Assembly (NCBI RefSeq): GCF_016741875.1
Contig: NZ_JAERRF010000001.1
Span: forward strand, 124,001 to 188,000
Direction of reading: 5' to 3'
Source: Streptomyces coffeae
GTDB lineage: Bacteria > Actinomycetota > Actinomycetes > Streptomycetales > Streptomycetaceae
DNA: 64,000 nucleotides
Position numbers and translations under genes: made by a program. The notes beneath the pieces were generated by a model. That model made no database searches and had not been told where the DNA came from. It saw only the letters and a program-made list of their open reading frames with translations. This document shows positions 54,067 through 62,989 of the stretch, in pieces; the first letter of the stretch is position 1; each line of letters starts with the position of its first letter.

Positions 54067-55197
54067 ATGGGTCTCACGAGCAACAACATCGTGATCATTG
54101 CTGTGATCACCGCGGTGCTGCTGTTCGCGGCCACGATATGGCTGTGGCCGCGACTGGCCGGGCGCGGGGTGACCGCCGTGCTCGGCCGAGTCGGCATGCT
54201 AGTGGCAACTCAGCTCACGGTGTTCGCGGCTTTCGGATTGTTTGCCAACCAGTCTTTCGGCTTCTACGGTTCCTGGTCGGATCTGTTCGGAAAAGAGGAC
54301 ACACCCGGTGTGGTGGTGAACCATGACACCCCGGGCAACGGGGTGCGGGTCACCGAAACCCGTCATGTCAAGGTGGACGGGGGCTCGTCGCCGAAGGTCG
54401 CCGGACGCATCGAGAAGGTGAACATCCAGGGGCCGGTCTCGAAGATCGCCAGCTCCGCGTACATCTATCTGCCGCCGGAGTACTTCAAACCGGAGTACGC
54501 CAAGCGGAAGTTTCCCGCCGCCCTGGTGCTGACCGGATACCCGGGCACCACCGAAGCGCTGATCAACGGTCTGAAGTACCCGCAGAACGCACACGCGTTG
54601 GCGAAGAACGGGCGGATGCAGCCGACCATCCTGGTGATGATGCGACCGACCGTGGCCCCGCCCCGGGACACCGAGTGCGTGGACGTGCCCGACGGTCCGC
54701 AGACCGAGACGTATTTCACCAAGGACCTGCCGAAGGCGGTGTCCGCGCACTACCGGGTGGGCCGGGAGGCCCGTAACTGGGGTGTCATCGGGAATTCCAC
54801 CGGCGGCTACTGCGCGCTGAAGATGGCGATGCGTCACCCCGAGGCGTTCTCGGCCGCGGCGGGCCTCTCGCCCATGTACAAGGCGCCGATCGACGCGACC
54901 ACGGGCGATCTGTTCGGCGGCAGCAAGCAGCTGGAGCGCGAGAACAACCTGATGTGGCGGCTGGACCACAAGCCCGCGCCGCCGGTGTCGCTGCTGGTCT
55001 CCAGCAGCGAGCGCGGCGAGAAGAACTACCGGGCCACCATGCAGTTCGTGAACAAGGTGAAGACGCTGAACCGGCGTGGCGAGCCGACCCGGATCTCGTC
55101 GATGATCCTGGAGACCGGGGGCCACAACTTCAACACCTGGCGCCGTGAGGTCCCCGCCGCGCTGGAGTGGATGGGCGGCCGGCTCAGCGACCGCTGA
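54067..55197 (+). CDS. Membrane-anchored alpha/beta-hydrolase (putative esterase, PF00756 type)
   Basis: A 376-residue protein. N-terminal helices (IVIIAVITAVLLFAATIWLW; VGMLVATQLTVFAAFGLFAN) place the catalytic domain outside. The fold matches esterase D/mycolyltransferase-like proteins: SSAYIYLPPEYFKPEY, nucleophile Ser in WGVIGNSTGGYCALKMAMRH, an acid in SERGEKNY, and His in ETGGHNFNTWRREVPAALEW. The substrate is unknown; streptomycetes lack mycolic acids. It is divergent from the LPG synthase, sharing a 143-bp promoter region, so a role at the cell surface is plausible. Confidence 0.9.
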   Translation: MGLTSNNIVIIAVITAVLLFAATIWLWPRLAGRGVTAVLGRVGMLVATQLTVFAAFGLFANQSFGFYGSWSDLFGKEDTPGVVVNHDTPGNGVRVTETRHVKVDGGSSPKVAGRIEKVNIQGPVSKIASSAYIYLPPEYFKPEYAKRKFPAALVLTGYPGTTEALINGLKYPQNAHALAKNGRMQPTILVMMRPTVAPPRDTECVDVPDGPQTETYFTKDLPKAVSAHYRVGREARNWGVIGNSTGGYCALKMAMRHPEAFSAAAGLSPMYKAPIDATTGDLFGGSKQLERENNLMWRLDHKPAPPVSLLVSSSERGEKNYRATMQFVNKVKTLNRRGEPTRISSMILETGGHNFNTWRREVPAALEWMGGRLSDR

Positions 55198-55300
55198 GCC
55201 GGAACCGGGCGCCGGGTTGGTCGTGACGACCGCCCGGCACCGGACGCGCCCAGGTCCTGGACCCCCTCAGCGGACTCGCTGACGTCCGGTGCGCTCCGGA

Positions 55301-55421
55301 TGCGCCCTGAAGGGGCGCGGGGCTGTGTCGATGTGCGGCTCCGCCGCGTGGGCGCGGCCGGCCACGACGCAGCCGCGGACGCATGACGGCACACCTCGCG
55401 GCACTTCCCGCGGAGCGCTCA
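55301..55421 (-). repeat. Dispersed 120-bp 3'-end element, copy 2 (at betaine ATPase stop)
   Basis: On the minus strand it starts exactly at the ATPase stop codon (TGA, 55419-55421) and runs through the same 75-base core as copy 1 to a GCGCCCC/GGGGCGC-type hairpin near 55302-55318. It is inverted relative to copy 1, so each copy has the same orientation relative to its own gene. Confidence 0.9.
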
Positions 55422-56576
55422 GACGTCCGCCACCGTCTGGAGGTCCACGTCCCCGCGGGCGATCCCGCCCGCGTCGGCGTCGATCGAGCGGCGCAGCGCC
55501 TCATGGAGCCGGGCCGGGGTGAGGACACCGAGGAAGCGTTCGCCGTCGAGGACCGCGACCCAGCCCGCGTCGTGCTGGAGCATCTGGCTGAACGCCTGCT
55601 TCAGCGGCGCCCCCACCGGAAGCCATGCCTCCATACGGCGGGCGTGGTCACGGACGGTCCCCTCGGTGCCGTCGGCCGCGTCCGCGGGGATCCAGCCGTG
55701 CAGCCCGTCGGCGTCGTCCAGGACGACGGCCCAGCGCGCGCCGTCCGCGGCCAGCCGGGCGGCGGCCTTGGGCAGCGGGTCGTCGAGGTGGACCACCGGG
55801 GGCTGTTCGAGGTCGCCGGGTTCGATGGGGGTGACCGAGAGCCGCTTCAGTCCGCGGTCGGCTCCGACGAAGTCGGCGACGTACGGGGTGGCGGGCGCGC
55901 CCAGCACCGAGGCCGGGGTGTCGAACTGTTCGATCTTCCCCGAGCCGTAGACCGCGATCCGGTCACCGAGCCGGACCGCCTCCTCGATGTCATGGGTGAC
56001 GAAGAGCACGGTCTTTCGCACCTGTGACTGAAGTCGCAGGAATTCGGTCTGGAGGTGTTCACGGACGACCGGGTCGACGGCGCCGAAGGGTTCGTCCATG
56101 AGCAGCACCGGCGGATCCGCGGCGAGCGCCCGGGCCACTCCGACCCGCTGCCGCTGGCCGCCGGAGAGCTGGTCGGGGTAGCGGTCGCCGTAGACGGACG
56201 GGTCCAGCCCGACCAGCTCGAGCAGTTCGGCGGCGCGGTCACGGCCCTTCTTGCGCTGCCAGCCCAGCAGATGGGGAACGGTTGCGGTGTTCTCCAGTAC
56301 GGTCTTGTGCGGAAACAGACCGATCTGCTGAATGACGTAGCCGATACGGCGACGCAGTTGGACCGGATCCGCCTCGGCGATGTCCCCGCCCTCCACCAGA
56401 ATCCGGCCCGAGGTCGGTTCGATCAGCCGGTTGACCATCTTCATGGTGGTGGTCTTGCCGCAGCCCGAAGGCCCGACGAGCGTGACCAGCTCGCCCTCCG
56501 CGACCTCGAAGGACAGGTCGTCAACGGCCGTCGTGCCGTCGGCGTAGCGCTTGGTGACATGCTCGAACCGGATCAT
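55419..56576 (-). CDS. Glycine betaine/choline ABC transporter ATP-binding protein
   Basis: A 385-residue ATPase of the OpuCA/ProV class. Walker A GPSGCGKTT, signature LSGGQRQRVGVARAL, Walker B PVLLMDEPFGAVDP and H-loop FVTHDIEEAVRLGDR are intact. The C-terminal 130 residues form a CBS-domain pair (KAAARLAADGARWAVVLDDA; VGAPLKQAFSQMLQHDAGWV), the ionic-strength sensor in OpuA-type importers. ATG 56576 has GGGGAG upstream. It is divergent from the two permease genes, which is unusual as OpuC genes are usually co-linear. Confidence 0.95.
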   Translation of the reverse strand: MIRFEHVTKRYADGTTAVDDLSFEVAEGELVTLVGPSGCGKTTTMKMVNRLIEPTSGRILVEGGDIAEADPVQLRRRIGYVIQQIGLFPHKTVLENTATVPHLLGWQRKKGRDRAAELLELVGLDPSVYGDRYPDQLSGGQRQRVGVARALAADPPVLLMDEPFGAVDPVVREHLQTEFLRLQSQVRKTVLFVTHDIEEAVRLGDRIAVYGSGKIEQFDTPASVLGAPATPYVADFVGADRGLKRLSVTPIEPGDLEQPPVVHLDDPLPKAAARLAADGARWAVVLDDADGLHGWIPADAADGTEGTVRDHARRMEAWLPVGAPLKQAFSQMLQHDAGWVAVLDGERFLGVLTPARLHEALRRSIDADAGGIARGDVDLQTVADV

Positions 56577-56715
56577 GGCTCCCCATTGTTGCCGCATTCG
56601 TGGCAGACAGTGTTGCTGTTGTGTGGCGATCGGACGAGATTGTCATCTCCCGGGGTTAGGGTCACCAGGAATTGTGACGACCAGGTGGCTGCGGCCCGAC
56701 GGGGGAGGTGAGCGT

Positions 56716-57396
56716 ATGGCGGACCGGAACTGTCTGATCAGCAACGAGTGGATATGCGGCGAGTATGTGCGCACACGCAGTCAGGAGCTGACGGACGCGA
56801 CGCTCCAGCACGTCTGGATCACTCTCGCCTCGGTCGCGATCGGACTGCTGGTCGCCTTTCCGCTCGCGCTGCTGGCCCGCCGCTGGCGGGTGGTGGCGGG
56901 GCCGGTACTGGGGATGACCACGATCCTCTACACGGTGCCGTCGCTGGCGATGTTCTCGCTGCTGCTCCCCGTGTTCGGAGTGTCCGCCGCGGTCGTGATC
57001 ACCGGCCTGGTGCTCTATTCGCTGACCATCCTGGTGCGCAACATCATGGCCGGGCTCGCCTCGGTGCCCGAGGAGGCCCGGGAGGCGGCCCGCGGTATGG
57101 GATACGGGCCGCTGCGGCTGCTGTTCGGCGTTGAGCTGCCTCTCGCGCTGCCCGCGCTGATGGCGGGACTGAGGATCACCACCGTCTCCACGGTCTCGCT
57201 GACCACGGTCGGCGCGATCATCGGCTACGGCGGCCTCGGCAACCTCATCTACGAGGGGATGCGCAGCTTCTTCAAGGCGCAGGTGCTCACCGCCTCGGTG
57301 CTGTGCGTGGCGCTGGCCGTCGTGGCCGACGTGGCCCTGCTCGGCGTCCAGCGGCTGCTGACGCCCTGGGCACGGAAGAGGAGGAGGGCCGCGTGA
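56716..57396 (+). CDS. Glycine betaine/choline ABC transporter permease (first)
   Basis: A 226-residue permease with five or six helices (HVWITLASVAIGLLVAFPLA; VLGMTTILYTVPSLAMFSLL; AAVVITGLVLYSLTILVRNI). The EAA loop is EEAREAARGMGYGPLRLLFG, which docks on the ATPase. The extended N-terminus CLISNEWICGEYVRTRSQEL before the first helix is typical of OpuCB homologues in streptomycetes. ATG 56716 follows GGGGGAGGTG. Its stop overlaps the start of the second permease. Confidence 0.94.
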   Translation: MADRNCLISNEWICGEYVRTRSQELTDATLQHVWITLASVAIGLLVAFPLALLARRWRVVAGPVLGMTTILYTVPSLAMFSLLLPVFGVSAAVVITGLVLYSLTILVRNIMAGLASVPEEAREAARGMGYGPLRLLFGVELPLALPALMAGLRITTVSTVSLTTVGAIIGYGGLGNLIYEGMRSFFKAQVLTASVLCVALAVVADVALLGVQRLLTPWARKRRRAA

Positions 57397-58136
57397 TGGG
57401 CGTCGTGGGCGAGGCGTGGGACTGGCTGGCCACCGGGTCGCACTGGTCGGGCACCGACGGGGTGTGGCACCGGCTGAGCCAGCATCTGTTCCTGACGTTC
57501 GTCTGTCTGGCGATCTCCTGCGCCGTCGCGCTGCCGGTCGCCGTGGTACTCGGGCATCTCGGCAAGGGCGGGGCGATCGCGGTCAACATCTCCAACGCGG
57601 GCCGCGCGGTGCCCACCTTCGCGGTGCTCGTGCTGCTCCTGCTCAGCCCGCTGGGGACCCACGGACAGTGGCCCACGATCATCGCGCTGGTGCTGTTCGC
57701 CATTCCGCCGGTGCTCACCAACGCCTATGTGGGGGTGAGCGAGGCGGACCGGGAGGTCGTCGAGGCCGCCCGGGGCATGGGGATGACGAGCGGCCAGCTG
57801 ATCCGCAGGGTCGAGCTGCCGCTCGCCTTCCCACTGATCATGACGGGCGTACGGACCGCGGCGGTGCAGGTCGTGGCCACCGCGACGCTGGCGGCGCTGC
57901 CCGGCGGCGGCGGTCTGGGCCGGATCATCACGGCCGGGTTCCGGCTCACCGACACCCCGCAGGTGGTGGCCGGGGCGGTGCTGGTGGCGGCCCTCGCCCT
58001 GCTGGTCGAAGGGATTTTCGTGCTGCTGGGGCTGGTGCTCGACCCGATGCGGCGCAGGACCGGGCACCGGTCTCCGGCGGCCTTTCGGCCGCCCGCCGAC
58101 CAGGCGCCGAAGTCGCCGGTCCTCAAGACGCGCTGA
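57396..58136 (+). CDS. Glycine betaine/choline ABC transporter permease (second)
   Basis: A 246-residue permease, OpuCD-like, with an EAA loop DREVVEAARGMGMTSGQLIR and helices such as HLFLTFVCLAISCAVALPVA and IIALVLFAIPPVLTNAYVGV. ATG 57396 shares a base with the first permease's stop (TGATG). It pairs with the first permease to form a heterodimeric channel. The C-terminal 25 residues are Pro/Arg-rich. Confidence 0.94.
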   Translation: MGVVGEAWDWLATGSHWSGTDGVWHRLSQHLFLTFVCLAISCAVALPVAVVLGHLGKGGAIAVNISNAGRAVPTFAVLVLLLLSPLGTHGQWPTIIALVLFAIPPVLTNAYVGVSEADREVVEAARGMGMTSGQLIRRVELPLAFPLIMTGVRTAAVQVVATATLAALPGGGGLGRIITAGFRLTDTPQVVAGAVLVAALALLVEGIFVLLGLVLDPMRRRTGHRSPAAFRPPADQAPKSPVLKTR

Positions 58137-58213
58137 CGGGCGCCATAGCAGCAGTGGTGGGCCGATGACGTCCCACGACGGAGAACGTCCGGAAATCTAT
58201 GGATGGGGAACCC

Positions 58214-59173
58214 ATGAGCAAGATCTATCGGGTGGCGGGAGCCGCGGCGGGTGTCATGGCGCTGGCGGCCGGTCTGACCGCCTGCGGCGGCGAGAGCCTG
58301 GAGAAGTCCGGCGGCGGTGACAGCTCCGGGAAACCGGGCAAGGGCTCACTGGTGATCGGAACCGCCTCGTTCGCCGAATCGAAGATCCTCGCCGAGTTGT
58401 ACGCGGGGCTTCTGGAGGATGCCGGATATTCCACCTCGATCAAGACCGTCGACACCCGCGAGCTGTATGAACCGGCCCTGGAGAAGGGCCAGATGGATGT
58501 GGTCCCGGAGTACGCGGCGACGCTCGCAGAATTCCTCAACCAGAAGAAGAACGGGCCGAATGCGAAGCCGGTGGCCTCCTCGGACGTCGGCGACACCGTG
58601 GAGGCGCTGAAGAAGCTGGCCGGGCCGCGTGGGCTGAAGGTGCTCGAGCCCGGCAAGGCGGTGGACCAGAACGCGTTCGCGGTCACCAAGGACTTCGCGA
58701 CGGAGCACAAGCTCAAGACCCTCTCCGATCTGGGGAAGTCCAAGCAGAAGGTGACGCTGGCGGCGGGTGACGAATGCCCGAAGCGGCCGTTCTGCCAGCC
58801 GGGTCTGGAGAAGACCTACGGCATCGACGTCGCCGGTATCGACCCGCTGGACATCGGCAGCGTCCAGGCCAAGCAGGCGGTCAAGGACGGCAAGGACCAG
58901 ATGCTCCTGACCACCACCACGGACGCCACTCTCGACCAGTTCGGTCTGGTCCTGCTGGACGACGACAAGAATCTCCAGAACGCGGACAACGTCCTTCCGG
59001 TGGTGAATGCGAAGTCGGCGGGATCAAAGAAGATCGCCGACACGCTGAACAAGTTGAGCGCCGTACTGACGACGGCCGATCTCACCCAACTCAACAAGAA
59101 GGTTGATGCGGAGCGACTCAAGCCCGCTGATGTCGCCGCCGACTACCTCGAGGACAAGGGGCTGGTGAAGTAG
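58214..59173 (+). CDS. Glycine betaine/choline-binding lipoprotein
   Basis: A 319-residue substrate-binding protein of the OpuAC/ProX type. The lipoprotein signal VAGAAAGVMALAAGLTAC ends in the lipobox LTAC with Cys about residue 23. The mature part has VIGTASFAESKILAELYAGL (typical opening), YEPALEKGQMDVVPEYAAT, AAGDECPKRPFCQPGLEKTY and DVAADYLEDKGLVK. ATG 58214 has GGGGA upstream. It completes the importer with the two permeases (77-bp gap) and the divergent ATPase. Confidence 0.94.
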   Translation: MSKIYRVAGAAAGVMALAAGLTACGGESLEKSGGGDSSGKPGKGSLVIGTASFAESKILAELYAGLLEDAGYSTSIKTVDTRELYEPALEKGQMDVVPEYAATLAEFLNQKKNGPNAKPVASSDVGDTVEALKKLAGPRGLKVLEPGKAVDQNAFAVTKDFATEHKLKTLSDLGKSKQKVTLAAGDECPKRPFCQPGLEKTYGIDVAGIDPLDIGSVQAKQAVKDGKDQMLLTTTTDATLDQFGLVLLDDDKNLQNADNVLPVVNAKSAGSKKIADTLNKLSAVLTTADLTQLNKKVDAERLKPADVAADYLEDKGLVK

Positions 59174-59305
59174 GACAGCGCCGCCCGGGAGGCCCTGCCC
59201 GAGAGCGGGCAGGCCCGGCGGCCCGGCCGTATTTGTCAACGGATTGACAACAGATCTGGCCCGGCGGGCACCCAAACGCCCCGTATGCAAGGTAAGTTTC
59301 GGGCC

Positions 59306-60460
59306 ATGCCACGTGGACGCCACCGCCAATCCCCACCGTTGCACAGGCTTCTCACTCCGCTGTCGGTCGCCGGTGCGTCAATAACCTGCGCCGGCGGTGC
59401 CTGGCTGGTCGGCGATACGGTCGTCATCCGTGGGCTCGTCGCGACCGCGGCGGCCGCGGCGGTCGTCGGAGCGGTGCTGATGCGCCGCTGGGACCGCGCG
59501 GCCGGCCGCCGGGTCGCGGAGGCCGTGAGCGAGACCGCACGCCAGGAGCTGAAGTACGAGGAGCGGATCGCGGACCTCGAGGCGGACGCCGAGAAGTCGG
59601 CCGAGCTCGGCGCCGCGCTCAACGCCAAGCTGCGCGCCAAGCGGTCCGAGCTGGCCCGGCTGCGCAATGAGCACGCCGAACTGCTGCGCCGGTACGCCAC
59701 GGCCGAGACCGAGCGCGCCAGCGCCCTGGAGGGCCGCCGACAGCTCGCGCTGGAGGCCGCGGCCCCGGCGCTGGAGCTGGAGGCGGCGCCCTCCGGCCCC
59801 GAGGCGCCCGACACCGAGTCCGCCGACGCCGGGACGACCGAGCCGGAGGCCGCCGGGTCTTCCGCCACCTCCGCGCCCACCCCCGAGGCGTACGCCAAGG
59901 CCGACGAGGCGCTGCGCAAGCTGGTGCCCAACGCGCGGCGCCAGCAGGAGGAGCGCGAGCGCCGGCGGTCGTCCGCCGGCCAGGAGGCCACGGAGCGCGA
60001 CACGGCCGCGGCCGGTGAGGACGACCGGGGCGAGGACCGGGACAGGGACGGTGCCGCCGCGCCGGGGAAGTCCCCGGCGGCCGACGAGCGTGACGGCCCG
60101 CCCGAGCCGCGCAGCCACGCCCGTACGGTCGCCTCGGCGGTGGTGCCCTACGCCACCGCCCGCACCGCGGCGGCCCGTACCGACTCGGGCTTCGACTACT
60201 TCGGCACCCAGAAGAAGCAGCCGAAGACGCGGCGGCCCCAGCAGTCCGGGCCCGGGGCCGCCGGATCCGCTCCCGACGCCTCGGCCGCGTCCGCCGACTC
60301 CGCCGCCGACGCGGCGGCCGAGGAGGATCTCGCCGATGTGATCGGCGCGGAGACGATGGCCGAGTCCGAGAAGGGCGCCGCGGGCGAGGTCATCGACCTG
60401 ACGGCGCATGACGAGACCGAGCAGATCGAGATCACGGAGCTGCGCAGCGCGATCTCGTGA
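59306..60460 (+). CDS. Hypothetical membrane protein with a coiled coil
   Basis: A 384-residue protein. Two N-terminal helices (LSVAGASITCAGGAWLVG; IRGLVATAAAAAVVGAVLM) are followed by a heptad-rich coiled coil at about 75-160 (EERIADLEADAEKSAELGAA, LRNEHAELLRRYATAETERA). Then comes a long Ala/Glu/Ser/Pro-rich disordered part ending in an acidic EVIDLTAHDETEQIEITELR. No enzymatic motif. Homologues are found beside nuoD in streptomycetes. ATG 59306 (MPRGRHRQSPPLHRLL) is taken. ATG 59285 is an alternative. Confidence 0.8.
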   Translation: MPRGRHRQSPPLHRLLTPLSVAGASITCAGGAWLVGDTVVIRGLVATAAAAAVVGAVLMRRWDRAAGRRVAEAVSETARQELKYEERIADLEADAEKSAELGAALNAKLRAKRSELARLRNEHAELLRRYATAETERASALEGRRQLALEAAAPALELEAAPSGPEAPDTESADAGTTEPEAAGSSATSAPTPEAYAKADEALRKLVPNARRQQEERERRRSSAGQEATERDTAAAGEDDRGEDRDRDGAAAPGKSPAADERDGPPEPRSHARTVASAVVPYATARTAAARTDSGFDYFGTQKKQPKTRRPQQSGPGAAGSAPDASAASADSAADAAAEEDLADVIGAETMAESEKGAAGEVIDLTAHDETEQIEITELRSAIS

Positions 60461-60492
60461 GCCGTAGCGATCTCGTGATCCGTGAAGGAGTG

Positions 60493-60516
60493 GCGGCCGC
60501 CCCCATGGGCGGCCGC
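60493..60516. terminator. Bidirectional hairpin between convergent genes
   Basis: A 10-bp perfect stem (60493-60502 / 60507-60516) with loop CCAT, between the stops of the coiled-coil protein gene and nuoD. Confidence 0.75.
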
Positions 60517-60539
60517 GCCGCTTTCCGCCCGGCCGTCCG

Positions 60540-61682
60540 TTACTTGTCGATGTCGCCGACGACGAAGAACATCGAGCCCAGGATCGCCACCATGTCGGCC
60601 ACCAGCGTGCCCGGCAGCAGCTCCGTCAGGGCCTGGATGTTGTTGTACGAGGCCGAGCGGAGCTTCAGCCGGTAGGGCGTCTTCTCGCCCTTGGAGACGA
60701 GGTAGTAGCCGTTGATGCCGAGCGGGTTCTCGGTCCAGGCGTAGGTGTGGCCCTCGGGCGCCTTGAGCACCTTGGGCAGCCGCTGGTTGATCGGCCCCGG
60801 CGGCAGATCGGCGAGCCGGTCCAGACAGACGTCGGCCAGCTCCAGGGAGTTGTGGGTCTGCTCCAGCAGGCATTCGAAGCGGGCGAGGCAGTCGCCCTCC
60901 TCGCGCACCACGACCTTCAGGGTGTCCTGGAGCTCCCCGTAGGCCAGATACGGCTCGTCACGCCGCAGATCGAAGTCCACGCCCGAGCCGCGCGCGATCG
61001 GTCCGCTGACCCCGTAGGCGTGGACCGTCTCACGGCTCAGGGTGCCGATCCCGCGGGTACGGCCGCGGAAGATCTCGTTTCCGAGCACCAGACGGTCGTA
61101 GACGTCCATCCGCGAACGGACCTCGGCCACGGCCTCGCGGGCTCGGCCGAGCCAGCCCGCCGGGAGGTCCTCCTTGAGACCGCCGACCCGGTTGAACATG
61201 TAGTGCATCCGGCCGCCGGAGATCTCCTCCATGACGTGCTGGAGGTCCTCGCGCTCCCGGAACGCGTGGAAGATCGGCGTGATCCCGCCCAGCTCCAGGG
61301 GGTAGGAGCCGAGGAACATCAGATGGTTGAGGATCCGGTTCAGCTCGGCGAGCAGGGTGCGCGTCCACACCGCGCGCTCGGGGACCTCCATGCCGAGCAT
61401 CCGCTCCACGGCGAGGACGACGCCCAGCTCGTTGGAGAAGGCGGAGAGCCAGTCGTGACGGTTGGCGAGCATGATGATCTGGCGGTAGTCGCGCGCCTCG
61501 AAGAGCTTCTCGGCACCGCGGTGCATATAGCCGATCACCGGCTCGGCGTGCTCGATCCGCTCCCCGTCCAGGACCAGTCGCAGCCGCAGCACCCCATGGG
61601 TGGAGGGGTGCTGCGGGCCGATGTTGAGCACCATGTCGGTGCTCTCCGCGGCGCCGCCGATGCCGACTGTCGTCTCCGTCAT
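60540..61682 (-). CDS. nuoD: NADH-quinone oxidoreductase subunit D paralogue (orphan NuoD)
   Basis: A 380-residue protein of the complex I 49-kDa subunit family, which lines the quinone cavity. [95 protein letters not shown] and the C-terminal [11 protein letters not shown](R) of the family are all present. It is shorter than the 400-440 residues of operon-encoded NuoD. No other nuo gene is in the window. The gene upstream on the same strand is a MidA/NDUFAF7-like methyltransferase. Confidence 0.92.
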   Translation of the reverse strand: MTETTVGIGGAAESTDMVLNIGPQHPSTHGVLRLRLVLDGERIEHAEPVIGYMHRGAEKLFEARDYRQIIMLANRHDWLSAFSNELGVVLAVERMLGMEVPERAVWTRTLLAELNRILNHLMFLGSYPLELGGITPIFHAFREREDLQHVMEEISGGRMHYMFNRVGGLKEDLPAGWLGRAREAVAEVRSRMDVYDRLVLGNEIFRGRTRGIGTLSRETVHAYGVSGPIARGSGVDFDLRRDEPYLAYGELQDTLKVVVREEGDCLARFECLLEQTHNSLELADVCLDRLADLPPGPINQRLPKVLKAPEGHTYAWTENPLGINGYYLVSKGEKTPYRLKLRSASYNNIQALTELLPGTLVADMVAILGSMFFVVGDIDK

Positions 61683-61771
61683 GGGACCAGTCTGTCAGCT
61701 CGCCCGGAGCGCCCCGCCAGGGCTCCGTCCCTGGTCCGCCGCCGCCGAGCCGGGCGGGGTCCGTCCCGTGA

Positions 61772-61837
61772 GGGGCTACAGCGGTCCGCCGTCAGGGCGA
61801 CAGCGGTCCACCGGGGCGGGGCTACAGCGGTCCGCCG
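61772..61837 (-). repeat. Three 23-bp tandem repeats at the methyltransferase 3' end
   Basis: Units beginning at 61772, 61795 and 61818 share a 20-base core at an exact 23-bp spacing. The third contains the methyltransferase stop codon, so the end of the gene appears to have been copied twice into the gap before nuoD. Confidence 0.8.
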
Positions 61838-62868
61838 GGGCCCGCGCAGGCGGGACCCACGGGCTGGAGCAGCCAGCCGAAGGCGCCCAGCCCCGCCGGA
61901 TCGGTCAGCTCCGCCGCCTCGCCCGCCGCGCTGAGTGCCCGGACGTAGGCCGCCGGGTCCCGGGAGGCCAGGGCGAGCGGGGGACGGCCGCCGTCGACGC
62001 CCAGGGCGTGCAGCGCCTCCCGCTGGGACAGCAGCCGCGGGGGGCGCTCCCCGCCCGCGGCGGCCGCGCACGCGTCCAGCGCCGCATGCGCCGTGAGATC
62101 GCACGAACCGTCGGGGACGGGCCGCACCTCGCGGCCTTCGCGGAAGCCGGTGAGCGTGCCGAAGGGGGGACGGGCGGCGCGCTCGTGGGCGTAGTCGACG
62201 GCGACCGCGAGCCCCGCCCGCAGCGAGCCCACGGCCCGCGCCCACGCCGCGTCGCGCGGCCGGCCGATCTCGGCGCGGCTGCCCGGTTCCGCGCCGTCCA
62301 GGGGCCACCAGCGGGCAAGCCAGTCGGCGTCGGCGCCGTGCACCGGCGGGCCGAGCCGTTCGGTGCCGTCCGCCGCGCGGACCTCGACCAAGCGCGGACT
62401 TCCGGCGGCGTCGGTCTCGGCGATGTCCACCGGGACGTTGTCCAGCCACTCATTGGCGAAGAGCAGCCCCGTCACCCCGTCCGGCGGGGTGTCGTGCCAC
62501 TCGATCCGGCCGTCGAGCCCGGCGGGCCGCGGCGCCCGCTCCACGGCGCACAGGCGCAGCCGCGCGGCCCGCCCGTGCGGCATCCCGGGTGCCAGGGCGA
62601 GGACGGAGGTCAGCAGTTCGCCGCGGCCCGCGCCCATGTCCACCAGCGCCAGCTCCTCCGGCCACCCCAGTGCCTCGTCGACCCGGCCGAGCAGCTCCGC
62701 GACGGCCCGCGCGTACAGGGGCGAGGCATGTACCGAGGTGCGGAAGTGCCCGGCCGGTCCTTCCGCGCGCCGGAAGAAGCCTTCCGTCCCGTAGAGGGCG
62801 CGTTCGGCCGCGGCGCGCCAGCCGCTCCATTCGCGCATGTCGTTCCATTCGCGCATGTCCTTCGCCAC
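61822..62868 (-). CDS. SAM-dependent methyltransferase, MidA/NDUFAF7 (DUF185) type
   Basis: A 348-residue class I methyltransferase. [20 protein letters not shown], the SAM-binding motif [18 protein letters not shown] and [19 protein letters not shown] (family motif NE-x2-DN/DA-x-P) identify the DUF185 branch. C-terminal [20 protein letters not shown] is also seen. The mitochondrial homologue NDUFAF7 dimethylates an Arg in the NuoD homologue NDUFS2. Its gene here lies 139 bp before a nuoD paralogue, strongly suggesting the same modification. The N-terminus has a tandem [12 protein letters not shown] repeat; the start is GTG 62868 or ATG 62856. Confidence 0.9.
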   Translation of the reverse strand: MAKDMREWNDMREWSGWRAAAERALYGTEGFFRRAEGPAGHFRTSVHASPLYARAVAELLGRVDEALGWPEELALVDMGAGRGELLTSVLALAPGMPHGRAARLRLCAVERAPRPAGLDGRIEWHDTPPDGVTGLLFANEWLDNVPVDIAETDAAGSPRLVEVRAADGTERLGPPVHGADADWLARWWPLDGAEPGSRAEIGRPRDAAWARAVGSLRAGLAVAVDYAHERAARPPFGTLTGFREGREVRPVPDGSCDLTAHAALDACAAAAGGERPPRLLSQREALHALGVDGGRPPLALASRDPAAYVRALSAAGEAAELTDPAGLGAFGWLLQPVGPACAGPGGPL

Positions 62869-62989
62869 ACCGCCACGCTAGACGGACGGCGAAACGGAGC
62901 CGTATCCACCTTCTGGAGTAGGACGCGGCGGCACGGATCGCCCGTCGGACTGACCCATCGAGGTATCCGACCTGCATACGCTGGGTGAC

